The notes below the pieces were generated by a model. The model made no database searches. It was given only the letters and a program-made list of their open reading frames with translations, and was not told where the DNA came from. Positions 6,373 to 13,333 of a DNA stretch of 47,775 nt are shown here, one piece after another (the stretch's first letter is position 1; every line of letters starts with the position of its first letter). The stretch is from Thermoanaerobaculia bacterium (GTDB taxonomy: Bacteria; Acidobacteriota; Thermoanaerobaculia; Multivoradales; JAHEKO01), in the NCBI GenBank assembly GCA_947259195.1, contig CAMYLC010000134.1, positions 1 to 47,775 of the forward strand, in the 5' to 3' direction. The position numbers were made by a program, and so were the translations under genes.

Positions 6373-7950
6373 ATGAACCCGATACCGGTCAGTTGGCAGG
6401 TCGCGTCTCAGAGCCAGGGCCGGGCAGCCCTGCAATCGGCCGCTGAGAGGTTCCCCGGCCGGTTCGAGACCCACCGAGACACTCGTGCCACCTATTTGGA
6501 CACCTTTGATTGGCGCCTCTTTCGTGATGGGGGGAGCCTCCTCTCCACGAAAGAGGGAAGAGCCACGGTTCTGCGCTGGAGCACTCTCGATGGCGTGGCC
6601 CGTTTCCGACTGCGTCTCGCCGCCACACCCCACTTTGTCTGGGATCTGCCGCCAGGCCCCTTCAGGACAGACCTCGAATCCGTGGTCGACATTCGCCGCT
6701 TGCTGCCGCGCTTGGAAGTCACGAGCCGAGGGGAAACACTACACGTCCTCGACGACAACCAGAAGACTGTTGCGCGGCTTCATTTCAATGAATCCTCGGT
6801 CACCGGCCCCGAATCCGCGCCACGACCGCTGGAGCTTCCCAGTCTGCTGATTGCAGAACCGGTGCGAGGGTACGCCGAGCACTTCCAGGCGCTCCTCGAC
6901 CATTTGGAGCGAGAGCTTCCTCTGCAACCGACACAATCGAGCCAGCTCATGACGGCTCTCGATCTCGTGGGGCAGGATCCGACCGCTATGTCGTCCAGGT
7001 TCGAAGTTCGACTCGCGCCCGACATGCGCAGCGATGAAGCCTTGCGACGGATTCACAAGACACTGCTGAAGGCGATCCTGAACAACGAGGCGGGAGTCCG
7101 ACAGGACCTCGACACCGAGTTCCTTCACGACTTCCGCGTCGCTGTGCGTCGCACCCGATCGGCACTGACCCAGATCAAAGAGGTCTATCCACCGCCTGTC
7201 GTCGAACATTTCAGGCGCGAGTTCGCGTGGCTCGGCCAGGCAACCGGAACCAATCGCGACCTTGACGTCTATCTCTTGAAGATGCCCGAGTATCGAGCCA
7301 GCCTTCCCGAGCACCTGGGACCGCACCTCGAACCCCTCGAGGAATTTCTCACCAGGCACCAGCGCCTCGAACATTCGAAACTATTGGAGCAGCTGGACTC
7401 GGCGCGGTTCGGCCGTCTGATTCGAGAATGGCAATCGTTCCTGGACGAGCCTCTGCCGGAGGCGGGCGCTCCTCCCCTAGCGGAGAAGGAGATCCTGCTC
7501 ACGGCCTCGTCCCGAATCTGGAAGGCTTGTCGCAAAGTTCTCAAGCAGGGTCTAGCCATCGACAGCAGCTCCTCACCAGAGATCCTCCACCGGTTGCGAA
7601 TCGACTGCAAGAAGCTGCGCTATCTTCTGGAGTTCTTCCGCAGCCTCTACGACGAGGACGAGATCGGGACGCTCATCAAGGCGCTCAAGCACCTGCAAGA
7701 CAACCTGGGTGACTTCAACGACCTGGAGATCCAGCAGGACAGTCTGCAGCGCTTCGCTCACGAGATGTTCCAGGAAGGCCTCGCCACGGGGGAGACCCTC
7801 ATGGCATTGGGCAGGCTGGTGGACAGGCTGGAAACCCGACAGGAGGCGGAGCGGCAGAGATTCCAAAGAGAGTTCTCGAAGTTCGCCTGCAAGAAGAACC
7901 GTGCCCGTTTTCGGGTGCTCTTCAAGCAACAGACGACGGTGGCCACGTGA
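6373..7950 (+). CDS. CYTH-CHAD domain protein
   Basis: 525 aa. Residues 1-200 look like a divergent CYTH (triphosphate tunnel) domain: RATYLDTFDWRLFRDGGSLL near 38-57 matches the family's YFDT...L...G..L signature, and basic and acidic strands follow. The strict N-terminal ExExK motif is not evident, so catalysis is doubtful. Residues about 220-515 are a CHAD helical domain, with its conserved basic, His-bearing helices LHDFRVAVRRTRSAL (251-265) and LHRLRIDCKKLRYLLEFF. CHAD domains bind inorganic polyphosphate and target proteins to polyP granules. It begins 16 bases after the HhH gene, and its stop overlaps the ParA start. No clear Shine-Dalgarno precedes ATG 6373. Most likely a granule-surface protein or adaptor. 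Confidence 0.88.
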   Translation: MNPIPVSWQVASQSQGRAALQSAAERFPGRFETHRDTRATYLDTFDWRLFRDGGSLLSTKEGRATVLRWSTLDGVARFRLRLAATPHFVWDLPPGPFRTDLESVVDIRRLLPRLEVTSRGETLHVLDDNQKTVARLHFNESSVTGPESAPRPLELPSLLIAEPVRGYAEHFQALLDHLERELPLQPTQSSQLMTALDLVGQDPTAMSSRFEVRLAPDMRSDEALRRIHKTLLKAILNNEAGVRQDLDTEFLHDFRVAVRRTRSALTQIKEVYPPPVVEHFRREFAWLGQATGTNRDLDVYLLKMPEYRASLPEHLGPHLEPLEEFLTRHQRLEHSKLLEQLDSARFGRLIREWQSFLDEPLPEAGAPPLAEKEILLTASSRIWKACRKVLKQGLAIDSSSSPEILHRLRIDCKKLRYLLEFFRSLYDEDEIGTLIKALKHLQDNLGDFNDLEIQQDSLQRFAHEMFQEGLATGETLMALGRLVDRLETRQEAERQRFQREFSKFACKKNRARFRVLFKQQTTVAT

Positions 7951-8693
7951 GGGTCTTTGCCACCTACAACATCAAGGGTGGGGTCGGAAAGACGGCGACG
8001 GCGGTCAACCTGGCCTACCTGGCGGCCAGAGACGGCGCCCGCACCCTGATCTGGGATCTGGATCCCCAGGCTGCCGCCACCTTCTACTTCAGGGTCCGAG
8101 CGAAGGTGAAAGGGGGCGCAAAGAAGCTTCTAAAAGGCAAGCGGCCGCTCGACGCGACGATTCGGGGTACCGATTTCGAGGGCCTCGATCTCCTGCCGGC
8201 CGACTTCACCTATCGCAACTTGGATCTAGACCTGGTGCAGAGCAAGAGACCCACCCGCCAGTTGGCATGCCTGCTACTGCCCCTCTCAATGCAGTACGAC
8301 TACCTTTTTCTCGACTGCGCTCCGAGCATTTCCCTGGTTTCCGAGAGCGTCTTCGTCGCCGCCGACATTCTCCTGTCTCCGACGATTCCGACCACTCTCT
8401 CGCTTCGCACACTCGATCAACTCGATCAGCATCTTCGAAACAGGGGCGCGACCCGACCGCGGCTCTACCCCTTTCTATGTATGGTGGATAGGCGCAAGGC
8501 CCTCCACAAACGTATCTCCGCATCACCCGCCGAGCACCATCCCGATATGCTCGAGACAGCCATCCCCTACTCGAGCCTGGTCGAGCAGATGGGCTTGCGT
8601 CGAGCTCCTCTACCAGCGTTTGCTCCCTCGGCGGAGCCCACCAGGGCCTATGAGGATCTTTGGGCCGAAATCGTCAATCGCCTTGCTCTATGA
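7947..8693 (+). CDS. ParA/MinD-type ATPase without ParB
   Basis: 248 aa. It has the deviant Walker A of ParA/MinD ATPases (KGGVGKT, 10-16, with signature Lys10), switch I region DLDPQ (37-41) and Walker B LFLD (120-123). These proteins dimerise on ATP, bind the nucleoid and space plasmids, chromosomes or protein cargo. No ParB or parS-like repeat lies nearby and the locus is not plasmid-like. GTG 7947 overlaps the stop of the CHAD gene as GTGA, so the two are translationally coupled. I infer a cargo-positioning ATPase whose cargo is the polyP granule, with the CHAD protein as adaptor. A MinD-like anchor is less likely, since no C-terminal amphipathic helix is obvious. Confidence 0.85.
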   Translation: MRVFATYNIKGGVGKTATAVNLAYLAARDGARTLIWDLDPQAAATFYFRVRAKVKGGAKKLLKGKRPLDATIRGTDFEGLDLLPADFTYRNLDLDLVQSKRPTRQLACLLLPLSMQYDYLFLDCAPSISLVSESVFVAADILLSPTIPTTLSLRTLDQLDQHLRNRGATRPRLYPFLCMVDRRKALHKRISASPAEHHPDMLETAIPYSSLVEQMGLRRAPLPAFAPSAEPTRAYEDLWAEIVNRLAL

Positions 8694-8743
8694 GACAATC
8701 CGACCGGACGTTGAGCAGTTCACGAACCGTTTGCTGAGCCGAA

Positions 8744-9523
8744 ATGCTGGAAGCCCTAGATCTCAGTCGCGAGCTTTCGAAGATCGAGTACCACGAGCAG
8801 CTACCTGAGCTCCAACGCCGGCTTCACCAACTACAGCGCTCCTGCTGGGAGGAGAAGCTGGCGACGATTGTCGTCCTGGAAGGCTGGGACGCTTCCGGGA
8901 AGGGCTCTGTCATCAGCAAGATCACCCGGCGTTTGGAGCCGCGGGGATTCAGCCTCCATGCCATTCGTGAGCCTCGGACCTTCGAGAGCTTGCTGCCCTG
9001 GATGTGGCGATTCTGGGCCAAGCTCTCCAACTGGGGCGAGATCGCGATCTTCGACCACAGCTGGTACAGCCGAGTCCTGGAAGAGCGCGTCGACGGCCTG
9101 ATCGAGCCCATCCAGTGGACGCAGGCTTACAACGACATCACGGCGTTCGAGCAGGCGCTGGTTGACGATCGCTATCTACTGGCCAAGTTCTTCCTGCACA
9201 TTGACAAGAAGGAACAGGCCCACCGCTTGAAGGAACTGGAATCGGATCCCCGAACCAGCTGGCAGGTGACGCCCGAAGACTGGACCCAGAACGAGCAATA
9301 TGACGAATACCGGGTGGCGGTCGAGAAAATGCTCGAGAGGACCGAGACCGAGTGGGGGCCCTGGACCCTGGTTGCGGCGACCGATCACCGATGGACCCGC
9401 GTTCGGGTCCTGCAGACCATCATCGAAGTCATGGAAGAGGGTCTGGAGCGTCACGGTTTCGAGGTGCCAGGACTGGCCGAGATCGACGAGGATGATGACG
9501 ATGACGGTGAGGAGGACGATTGA
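8744..9523 (+). CDS. ppk2: PPK2-family protein with acidic tail
   Basis: 259 aa. PPK2 proteins transfer phosphate between polyphosphate and nucleotides. Walker A is GWDASGKG (47-54), and the Walker B/lid-entry segment is FDHSWYSRVLEERV, in which His105 replaces the Arg of the usual F(D/N)RSWY. The last residues form a strongly acidic tail (EDDDDDGEEDD). It corresponds best to the N-terminal half of tandem class II PPK2 (polyP:AMP phosphotransferase), where I recall that half to be the less active one. It follows the ParA gene by 50 bases, and its stop overlaps the next ppk2 start. Whether it is active, structural or regulatory cannot be settled here. Confidence 0.88.
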   Translation: MLEALDLSRELSKIEYHEQLPELQRRLHQLQRSCWEEKLATIVVLEGWDASGKGSVISKITRRLEPRGFSLHAIREPRTFESLLPWMWRFWAKLSNWGEIAIFDHSWYSRVLEERVDGLIEPIQWTQAYNDITAFEQALVDDRYLLAKFFLHIDKKEQAHRLKELESDPRTSWQVTPEDWTQNEQYDEYRVAVEKMLERTETEWGPWTLVAATDHRWTRVRVLQTIIEVMEEGLERHGFEVPGLAEIDEDDDDDGEEDD

Positions 9524-10323
9524 TGCTCCCCACAATCGATCTGAGCAAGCGATTGGAGCGCGAAGATTACCGGCAGCGCATCCTGGACTGCCAGCTCAAG
9601 CTCCGCGAACTGGCCTTCAGGCTGTATCAGGAAAAGCGCTCGTTGATCGTCGTGGTGGAAGGATGGGACGCAGCGGGCAAAGGAGGCTCGATCCGACGGG
9701 CGATCGAGAAGATGGACCCCCGTGGCTACGAGGTCTACTCCATTGCAGCGCCTGAAGGGGAAGACAGGACTCATCACTACTTGTGGCGCTTCTGGCGTCG
9801 TCTCAAGTCACCGGACGACAAACAGATCGTGATCTTCGATCGCTCCTGGTATGGACGTGTCCTGGTCGAGAGGGTCGAGGGCTTCGCCACGGAAAGCGAG
9901 TGGAAGCGCGCCTATCGAGAGATCAACCACTTCGAGCGGCAGCTCACCAACCACGGCATGATCCTCGTCAAGCTGTGGTTCGAGATCAGTACCGAGGAGC
10001 AGCTCCGCCGCTTCGAGGCGCGCCGCGAGACACCCCACAAGCAGTGGAAGCTCACCGAGGAGGACTGGCGAAACCGGCGCAAATGGGGCCTCTACGAGGA
10101 GGCCCTGATCGACATGCTGCGCAAGACCAGCACTCTTGCCGCGCCCTGGACCATCATCGAGGGCAACGACAAGCTGTGGGCCAGGGTCAAAACCCAGGAG
10201 ACCCTGATTGCAGCGCTGGAGGCGAGTCTGGAAGCGCCGGAGCGCCAGAAAGCCACCGGCGACGAGAAGAGCGGCACAGGCAAGAAGAAGAGCTCGAAGA
10301 AGGGCGACAAGAACAAGAGCTGA
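9523..10323 (+). CDS. ppk2: Polyphosphate:AMP phosphotransferase-like PPK2, basic tail
   Basis: 266 aa. Canonical PPK2 motifs: Walker A GWDAAGKGG (47-55) and FDRSWYGRVLVERVEGF (105-121) with Asp106 and Arg107. These are followed by the EWKRAYREINHFE region and the HKQWKLTEEDW lid found in the C-terminal, catalytic half of class II PPK2 (AMP to ADP with polyP as donor). The C-terminus is a Lys/Ser tail (KKKSSKKGDKNKS), opposite in charge to the tail of its upstream neighbour. ATG 9523 overlaps the preceding stop (TGATG), with GAGGAGG a few bases upstream, so the two are made together. A heteromeric enzyme is likely. Nucleotide preference is inferred from family resemblance. Confidence 0.9.
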   Translation: MLPTIDLSKRLEREDYRQRILDCQLKLRELAFRLYQEKRSLIVVVEGWDAAGKGGSIRRAIEKMDPRGYEVYSIAAPEGEDRTHHYLWRFWRRLKSPDDKQIVIFDRSWYGRVLVERVEGFATESEWKRAYREINHFERQLTNHGMILVKLWFEISTEEQLRRFEARRETPHKQWKLTEEDWRNRRKWGLYEEALIDMLRKTSTLAAPWTIIEGNDKLWARVKTQETLIAALEASLEAPERQKATGDEKSGTGKKKSSKKGDKNKS

Positions 10324-10355
10324 GCGGTCACCTCGGCTCGACAAGCAGACCGTTC

Positions 10356-12509
10356 TCATTCATCCAGGTGCCAGGAGCCCTGTTGCTTCAGCAGCAGGCT
10401 CTGGGAGTCGATGACCGGGTCGCCCTCGCCGGAGCTCAAGCGCACGTACCCGCCATCGCTCATCAACTGACGGGACTGAACGTTGTCCCGCAGGTGGAGG
10501 TCGAGGATCTCATCGCGCAGAGCCCTCTTCAATCTCTCGTCATCGATCGGGAAGAGTGTCTCGACCCTGCCGCCCAGATTTCGCGGCATGAGATCGGCGC
10601 TCCCCAGCAGGATCTCCTCCTGCCCACCGTTGTGGAAGTAGTAGATGCGGCTGTGCTCCAGGAACCGGCCGACGATCGAGGTGACCGTGATGTTTTCGCT
10701 CACCCTCTCCACGCCCGGACGCAGGCAACAGATACCTCTGACCTGGAGATCCACCTTGACGCCGGCGATCGACGCTTCGTAGAGAGCCCGAATACAGGCT
10801 TTGTCCACCAGCGAGTTCATCTTGAAGGCCAGGTGACCGTTGCCGTCCTGGAGGTGGCAGTCGATCTCGCGTTGAATCCTCTCCAGAAGCTGTTGCCGCA
10901 TCTTTCCAGGCGCCACCACCAGCTTGCGGTAGTGATCTTCCCTGGAGTACCCCGTCAGCGCGTTGAAGAGCTCCGAGACATCGGCCGCTATGTCGGGGTC
11001 CGCCGTCAGATAGCCCTGGTCCGTGTAGATGCGCGCCGTAACCGGATTGTAGTTGCCGGTTCCCAGATGAACGTAACGCTTTACGCCGTCCGGTTCCCGC
11101 CGCACTACCAGGCACATCTTGGCGTGGGTCTTGAGGCCCACCAGCCCGTAGACCACATGAACGCCGGCCTGCTCGAGGGCGCGCGCCCAGACGATGTTGT
11201 TCTCCTCGTCGAAGCGGGCCTTCAACTCCACCAGAACCGAAACCTGCTTGCCGTTCTCCCTGGCATGGCGCAGTGCTTCCACTATGGGAGAGTTGGGTCC
11301 AACCCGATAGAGGGTCTGTTTGATAGCCAGGACATCGGGGTCTTCGGCCGCTGCACGGACAAAGTCGACGACCGGAAGAAAGCTGTCGTAGGGATGGTAG
11401 AGCAGCACGTTCCGACGCTTGAGAACGGAGAAGATACTCTCCTCACCCTTCAATGCCTTGAGGTCACTCGGCGAAAAGGGGGGATCCTTCAATTCGGGAA
11501 GCTCGAGCTTCGTCAGCTCCATGAGATCCGACTGGCCCAGCGGCCCGTCTACGGCGAAGACCTGATAGGGCGCCAGGCCCAGATTGTCGACCAAGATGTC
11601 CCGCACCCGAGTCGGCATTCGAGCATCCACCTCGAGTCGCACCGCCGAGCCGAAGTGCCGTCGACCGACCACCACCTCCATTGCCGACATCAAGTCCGAG
11701 GCCTCGTCCTCTTCGATCTCCACGTCGGCATCCCTGGTGACCCGGAAGGGATAAGCGGCCTCGACCTTCAGCCCGGGGAAGAGGGTATCCAGATTGGCTG
11801 CGATGACCTCCTCGAGCCAGACGAAATTCATCGACTCGAAGCCCTTGAGGCCCCGCTCCTCATAGCGCTCCGCCTTCTCCTCGCTGGGGACGCGGACAAA
11901 TCGAGGAAACATGTGCGGCACCTTGACCCGGGCGAACTTCTCTCCCCGCCCCGGGTCGTCGATGACCGCTGCCAGATTGATGCTCAGATTCGAGATATGC
12001 GGGAACGGGTGCCCAGGATCGAACGCGAGCGGGGTCAGAACCGGAAAGATCTCTCTCTTGAAGTGCCGGCGCAAAAGCTTGCGCTGCTTGCTCTTGAGCT
12101 CCTCGTAGGAGAGCACCTTGACTCCTGCGTCCTTCAGCTGGACTAGCAGGTCGCCCTGCCAGCAGCCCGCTGCCTGGTCCAGGGCCGGATCCAGCCGGCT
12201 TCGAATCGCCTTCAATTGCTCGCCTGGCGACATGCCGTCCGGTGGCGCCTTCAAGGCACCACCCGCCAGCTGACGCCGCAGCCCGGAGACCCGAATCATG
12301 AAGAACTCGTCCAGGTTGCTCGAGAAGATGGAAAGGAACTTGACTCTCTCGAGAAGTGGGTGACGCTCGTCGAGCGCCTCCTCGAGGACCCGCTCGTTGA
12401 ACTGGAGCCAGCTCAACTCACGGTTGAAGTAGTAGATGCGGTGATTGAGGTTGACGGCTTTGACGCCTGTCTTGCTTTGGGCTGGTTTCTTGTCTTCAGT
12501 CACCGTCAT
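10356..12509 (-). CDS. ppk1: Polyphosphate kinase 1
   Basis: 717 aa. PPK1 reversibly polymerises the gamma-phosphate of ATP into polyP through a phosphohistidine. Visible features are the N-terminal NRELSWLQFNERVLEEA, FFMIRVSGL, and two catalytic His regions. HLGTGNYNPVTARIYTD carries the expected phosphorylated His at about residue 481; YYFHNGGQEEILLGSADLM carries the second at about 626. Start ATG 12509 gives the usual N-terminus, and AAGGGA lies about eleven bases upstream. The reading frame is open further upstream to 12596 without a convincing site. It converges on the ppk2 genes with 32 bases between, and is divergent from sixA. Synthesis here and consumption by PPK2 define the polyP cycle of this locus. 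Confidence 0.95.
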   Translation of the reverse strand: MTVTEDKKPAQSKTGVKAVNLNHRIYYFNRELSWLQFNERVLEEALDERHPLLERVKFLSIFSSNLDEFFMIRVSGLRRQLAGGALKAPPDGMSPGEQLKAIRSRLDPALDQAAGCWQGDLLVQLKDAGVKVLSYEELKSKQRKLLRRHFKREIFPVLTPLAFDPGHPFPHISNLSINLAAVIDDPGRGEKFARVKVPHMFPRFVRVPSEEKAERYEERGLKGFESMNFVWLEEVIAANLDTLFPGLKVEAAYPFRVTRDADVEIEEDEASDLMSAMEVVVGRRHFGSAVRLEVDARMPTRVRDILVDNLGLAPYQVFAVDGPLGQSDLMELTKLELPELKDPPFSPSDLKALKGEESIFSVLKRRNVLLYHPYDSFLPVVDFVRAAAEDPDVLAIKQTLYRVGPNSPIVEALRHARENGKQVSVLVELKARFDEENNIVWARALEQAGVHVVYGLVGLKTHAKMCLVVRREPDGVKRYVHLGTGNYNPVTARIYTDQGYLTADPDIAADVSELFNALTGYSREDHYRKLVVAPGKMRQQLLERIQREIDCHLQDGNGHLAFKMNSLVDKACIRALYEASIAGVKVDLQVRGICCLRPGVERVSENITVTSIVGRFLEHSRIYYFHNGGQEEILLGSADLMPRNLGGRVETLFPIDDERLKRALRDEILDLHLRDNVQSRQLMSDGGYVRLSSGEGDPVIDSQSLLLKQQGSWHLDE

Positions 12510-12675
12510 CGTCTGATCAGGTCCCTTCAAGCGTTGCATCGAGAGACTCACTCGATCGAGGCAAGCTGTTAATTCTAGCAGGCTTGTGACCCCCACCCGG
12601 TTGATCGGCCGGAGCTCGCCTCCGCCTTGGGATAGAGTGCAGGATCGAACGGAACGCTGCTAGGGAGTACGTCAC
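12510..12675. promoter_or_regulatory. Divergent promoter region ppk1 / sixA
   Basis: Non-coding. TAGAGT at 12633-12638 is a possible -10 box for the plus-strand sixA gene, and AGGGAG at 12662-12667 is its Shine-Dalgarno. No clear operator was found. Confidence 0.35.
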
Positions 12676-13185
12676 TTGAAGCAACTACTGATTCTGCGGC
12701 ACGCCAAGTCGGACTGGAAAACGAGCTTCGAATCGGATCACGACCGCCCTCTCGCCAAGCGCGGGATCGTAGCAGCTCGCCTGATGGGTCGGTTCCTGAC
12801 GAAACTGGATCAGGCGCCCGACCTAATCCTGTCCTCGACAGCCGAGCGCGCCCGCCAGACAGCAGAGCTAGCCAAACAGAGTGGGAATTGGGACTGTCCC
12901 TTGGTGCTCTGTGGAGAGTTCTACGGGTCCAGCCCCTCCGCAGTCCTCTCCGTGATCACGGCACAAGAGGCTGTGCACTCGCGTTTACTCCTGACAGGTC
13001 ACGAGCCCACCTGGTCCCAGCTCGTAGGGGCGTTGACGGGAGGTGGCGAACCCCGCATGCCGACGGCGGCCATAGCGAAGATCGACCTGCCAATCGACGA
13101 CTGGGCCGATCTGAGGGCGGGTCAAGGAACGCTGGGCTGGCTGGTATCGCCCAAGCTGCTTCTGGCTCTCGATTTCGACGACTGA
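12676..13185 (+). CDS. sixA: SixA-like phosphohistidine phosphatase
   Basis: 169 aa, histidine phosphatase superfamily. The nucleophile motif near the N-terminus is LRHAKSDW (RH at 8-9); an Arg/Ser-rich stretch LSSTAERARQTAE and a second His in LLTGHEPTW complete the pocket. Length and the LRHAKS start match SixA rather than phosphoglycerate mutase. TTG start with AGGGAG eight bases upstream. SixA removes phosphate from phosphohistidine. Next to ppk1, whose intermediate is a phosphohistidine, a role in resetting PPK1 or a phosphorelay protein is possible but unproven. Confidence 0.82.
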   Translation: MKQLLILRHAKSDWKTSFESDHDRPLAKRGIVAARLMGRFLTKLDQAPDLILSSTAERARQTAELAKQSGNWDCPLVLCGEFYGSSPSAVLSVITAQEAVHSRLLLTGHEPTWSQLVGALTGGGEPRMPTAAIAKIDLPIDDWADLRAGQGTLGWLVSPKLLLALDFDD

Positions 13186-13228
13186 GCCGTCGGCACAATT
13201 TTGGCTCGACAAAGAGCAGATAGCTCGC

Positions 13229-13258
13229 TTGTGCCCCGTATCGCTAACGCCATAGACT
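13229..13258 (+). promoter_or_regulatory. Candidate promoter for the 2PGK-ApgM gene
   Basis: TTGTGC (13229-13234), 18-base spacer, TAGACT (13253-13258). It lies in the 148-base gap after sixA, about 75 bases before the ATG. Confidence 0.4.
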
Positions 13259-13333
13259 CTACGCGGATTTGCCGGCCAGCCGAGAGCACTTCGAGCAACG
13301 TCGGCGAGTCGCCTCAATCTCATCCCACCAGTC

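Noticed and set aside
7947..8693. Plasmid or chromosome partition locus
   Set aside because: No ParB, no parS-like repeats and no replication gene; coupling to CHAD fits cargo positioning better.
9783..12146. 787-codon open frame on the plus strand across ppk1 and the end of ppk2
   Set aside because: Antisense to a clear PPK1; long shadow frames are common in GC-rich genes, and the translation has no recognisable domain or start signal.
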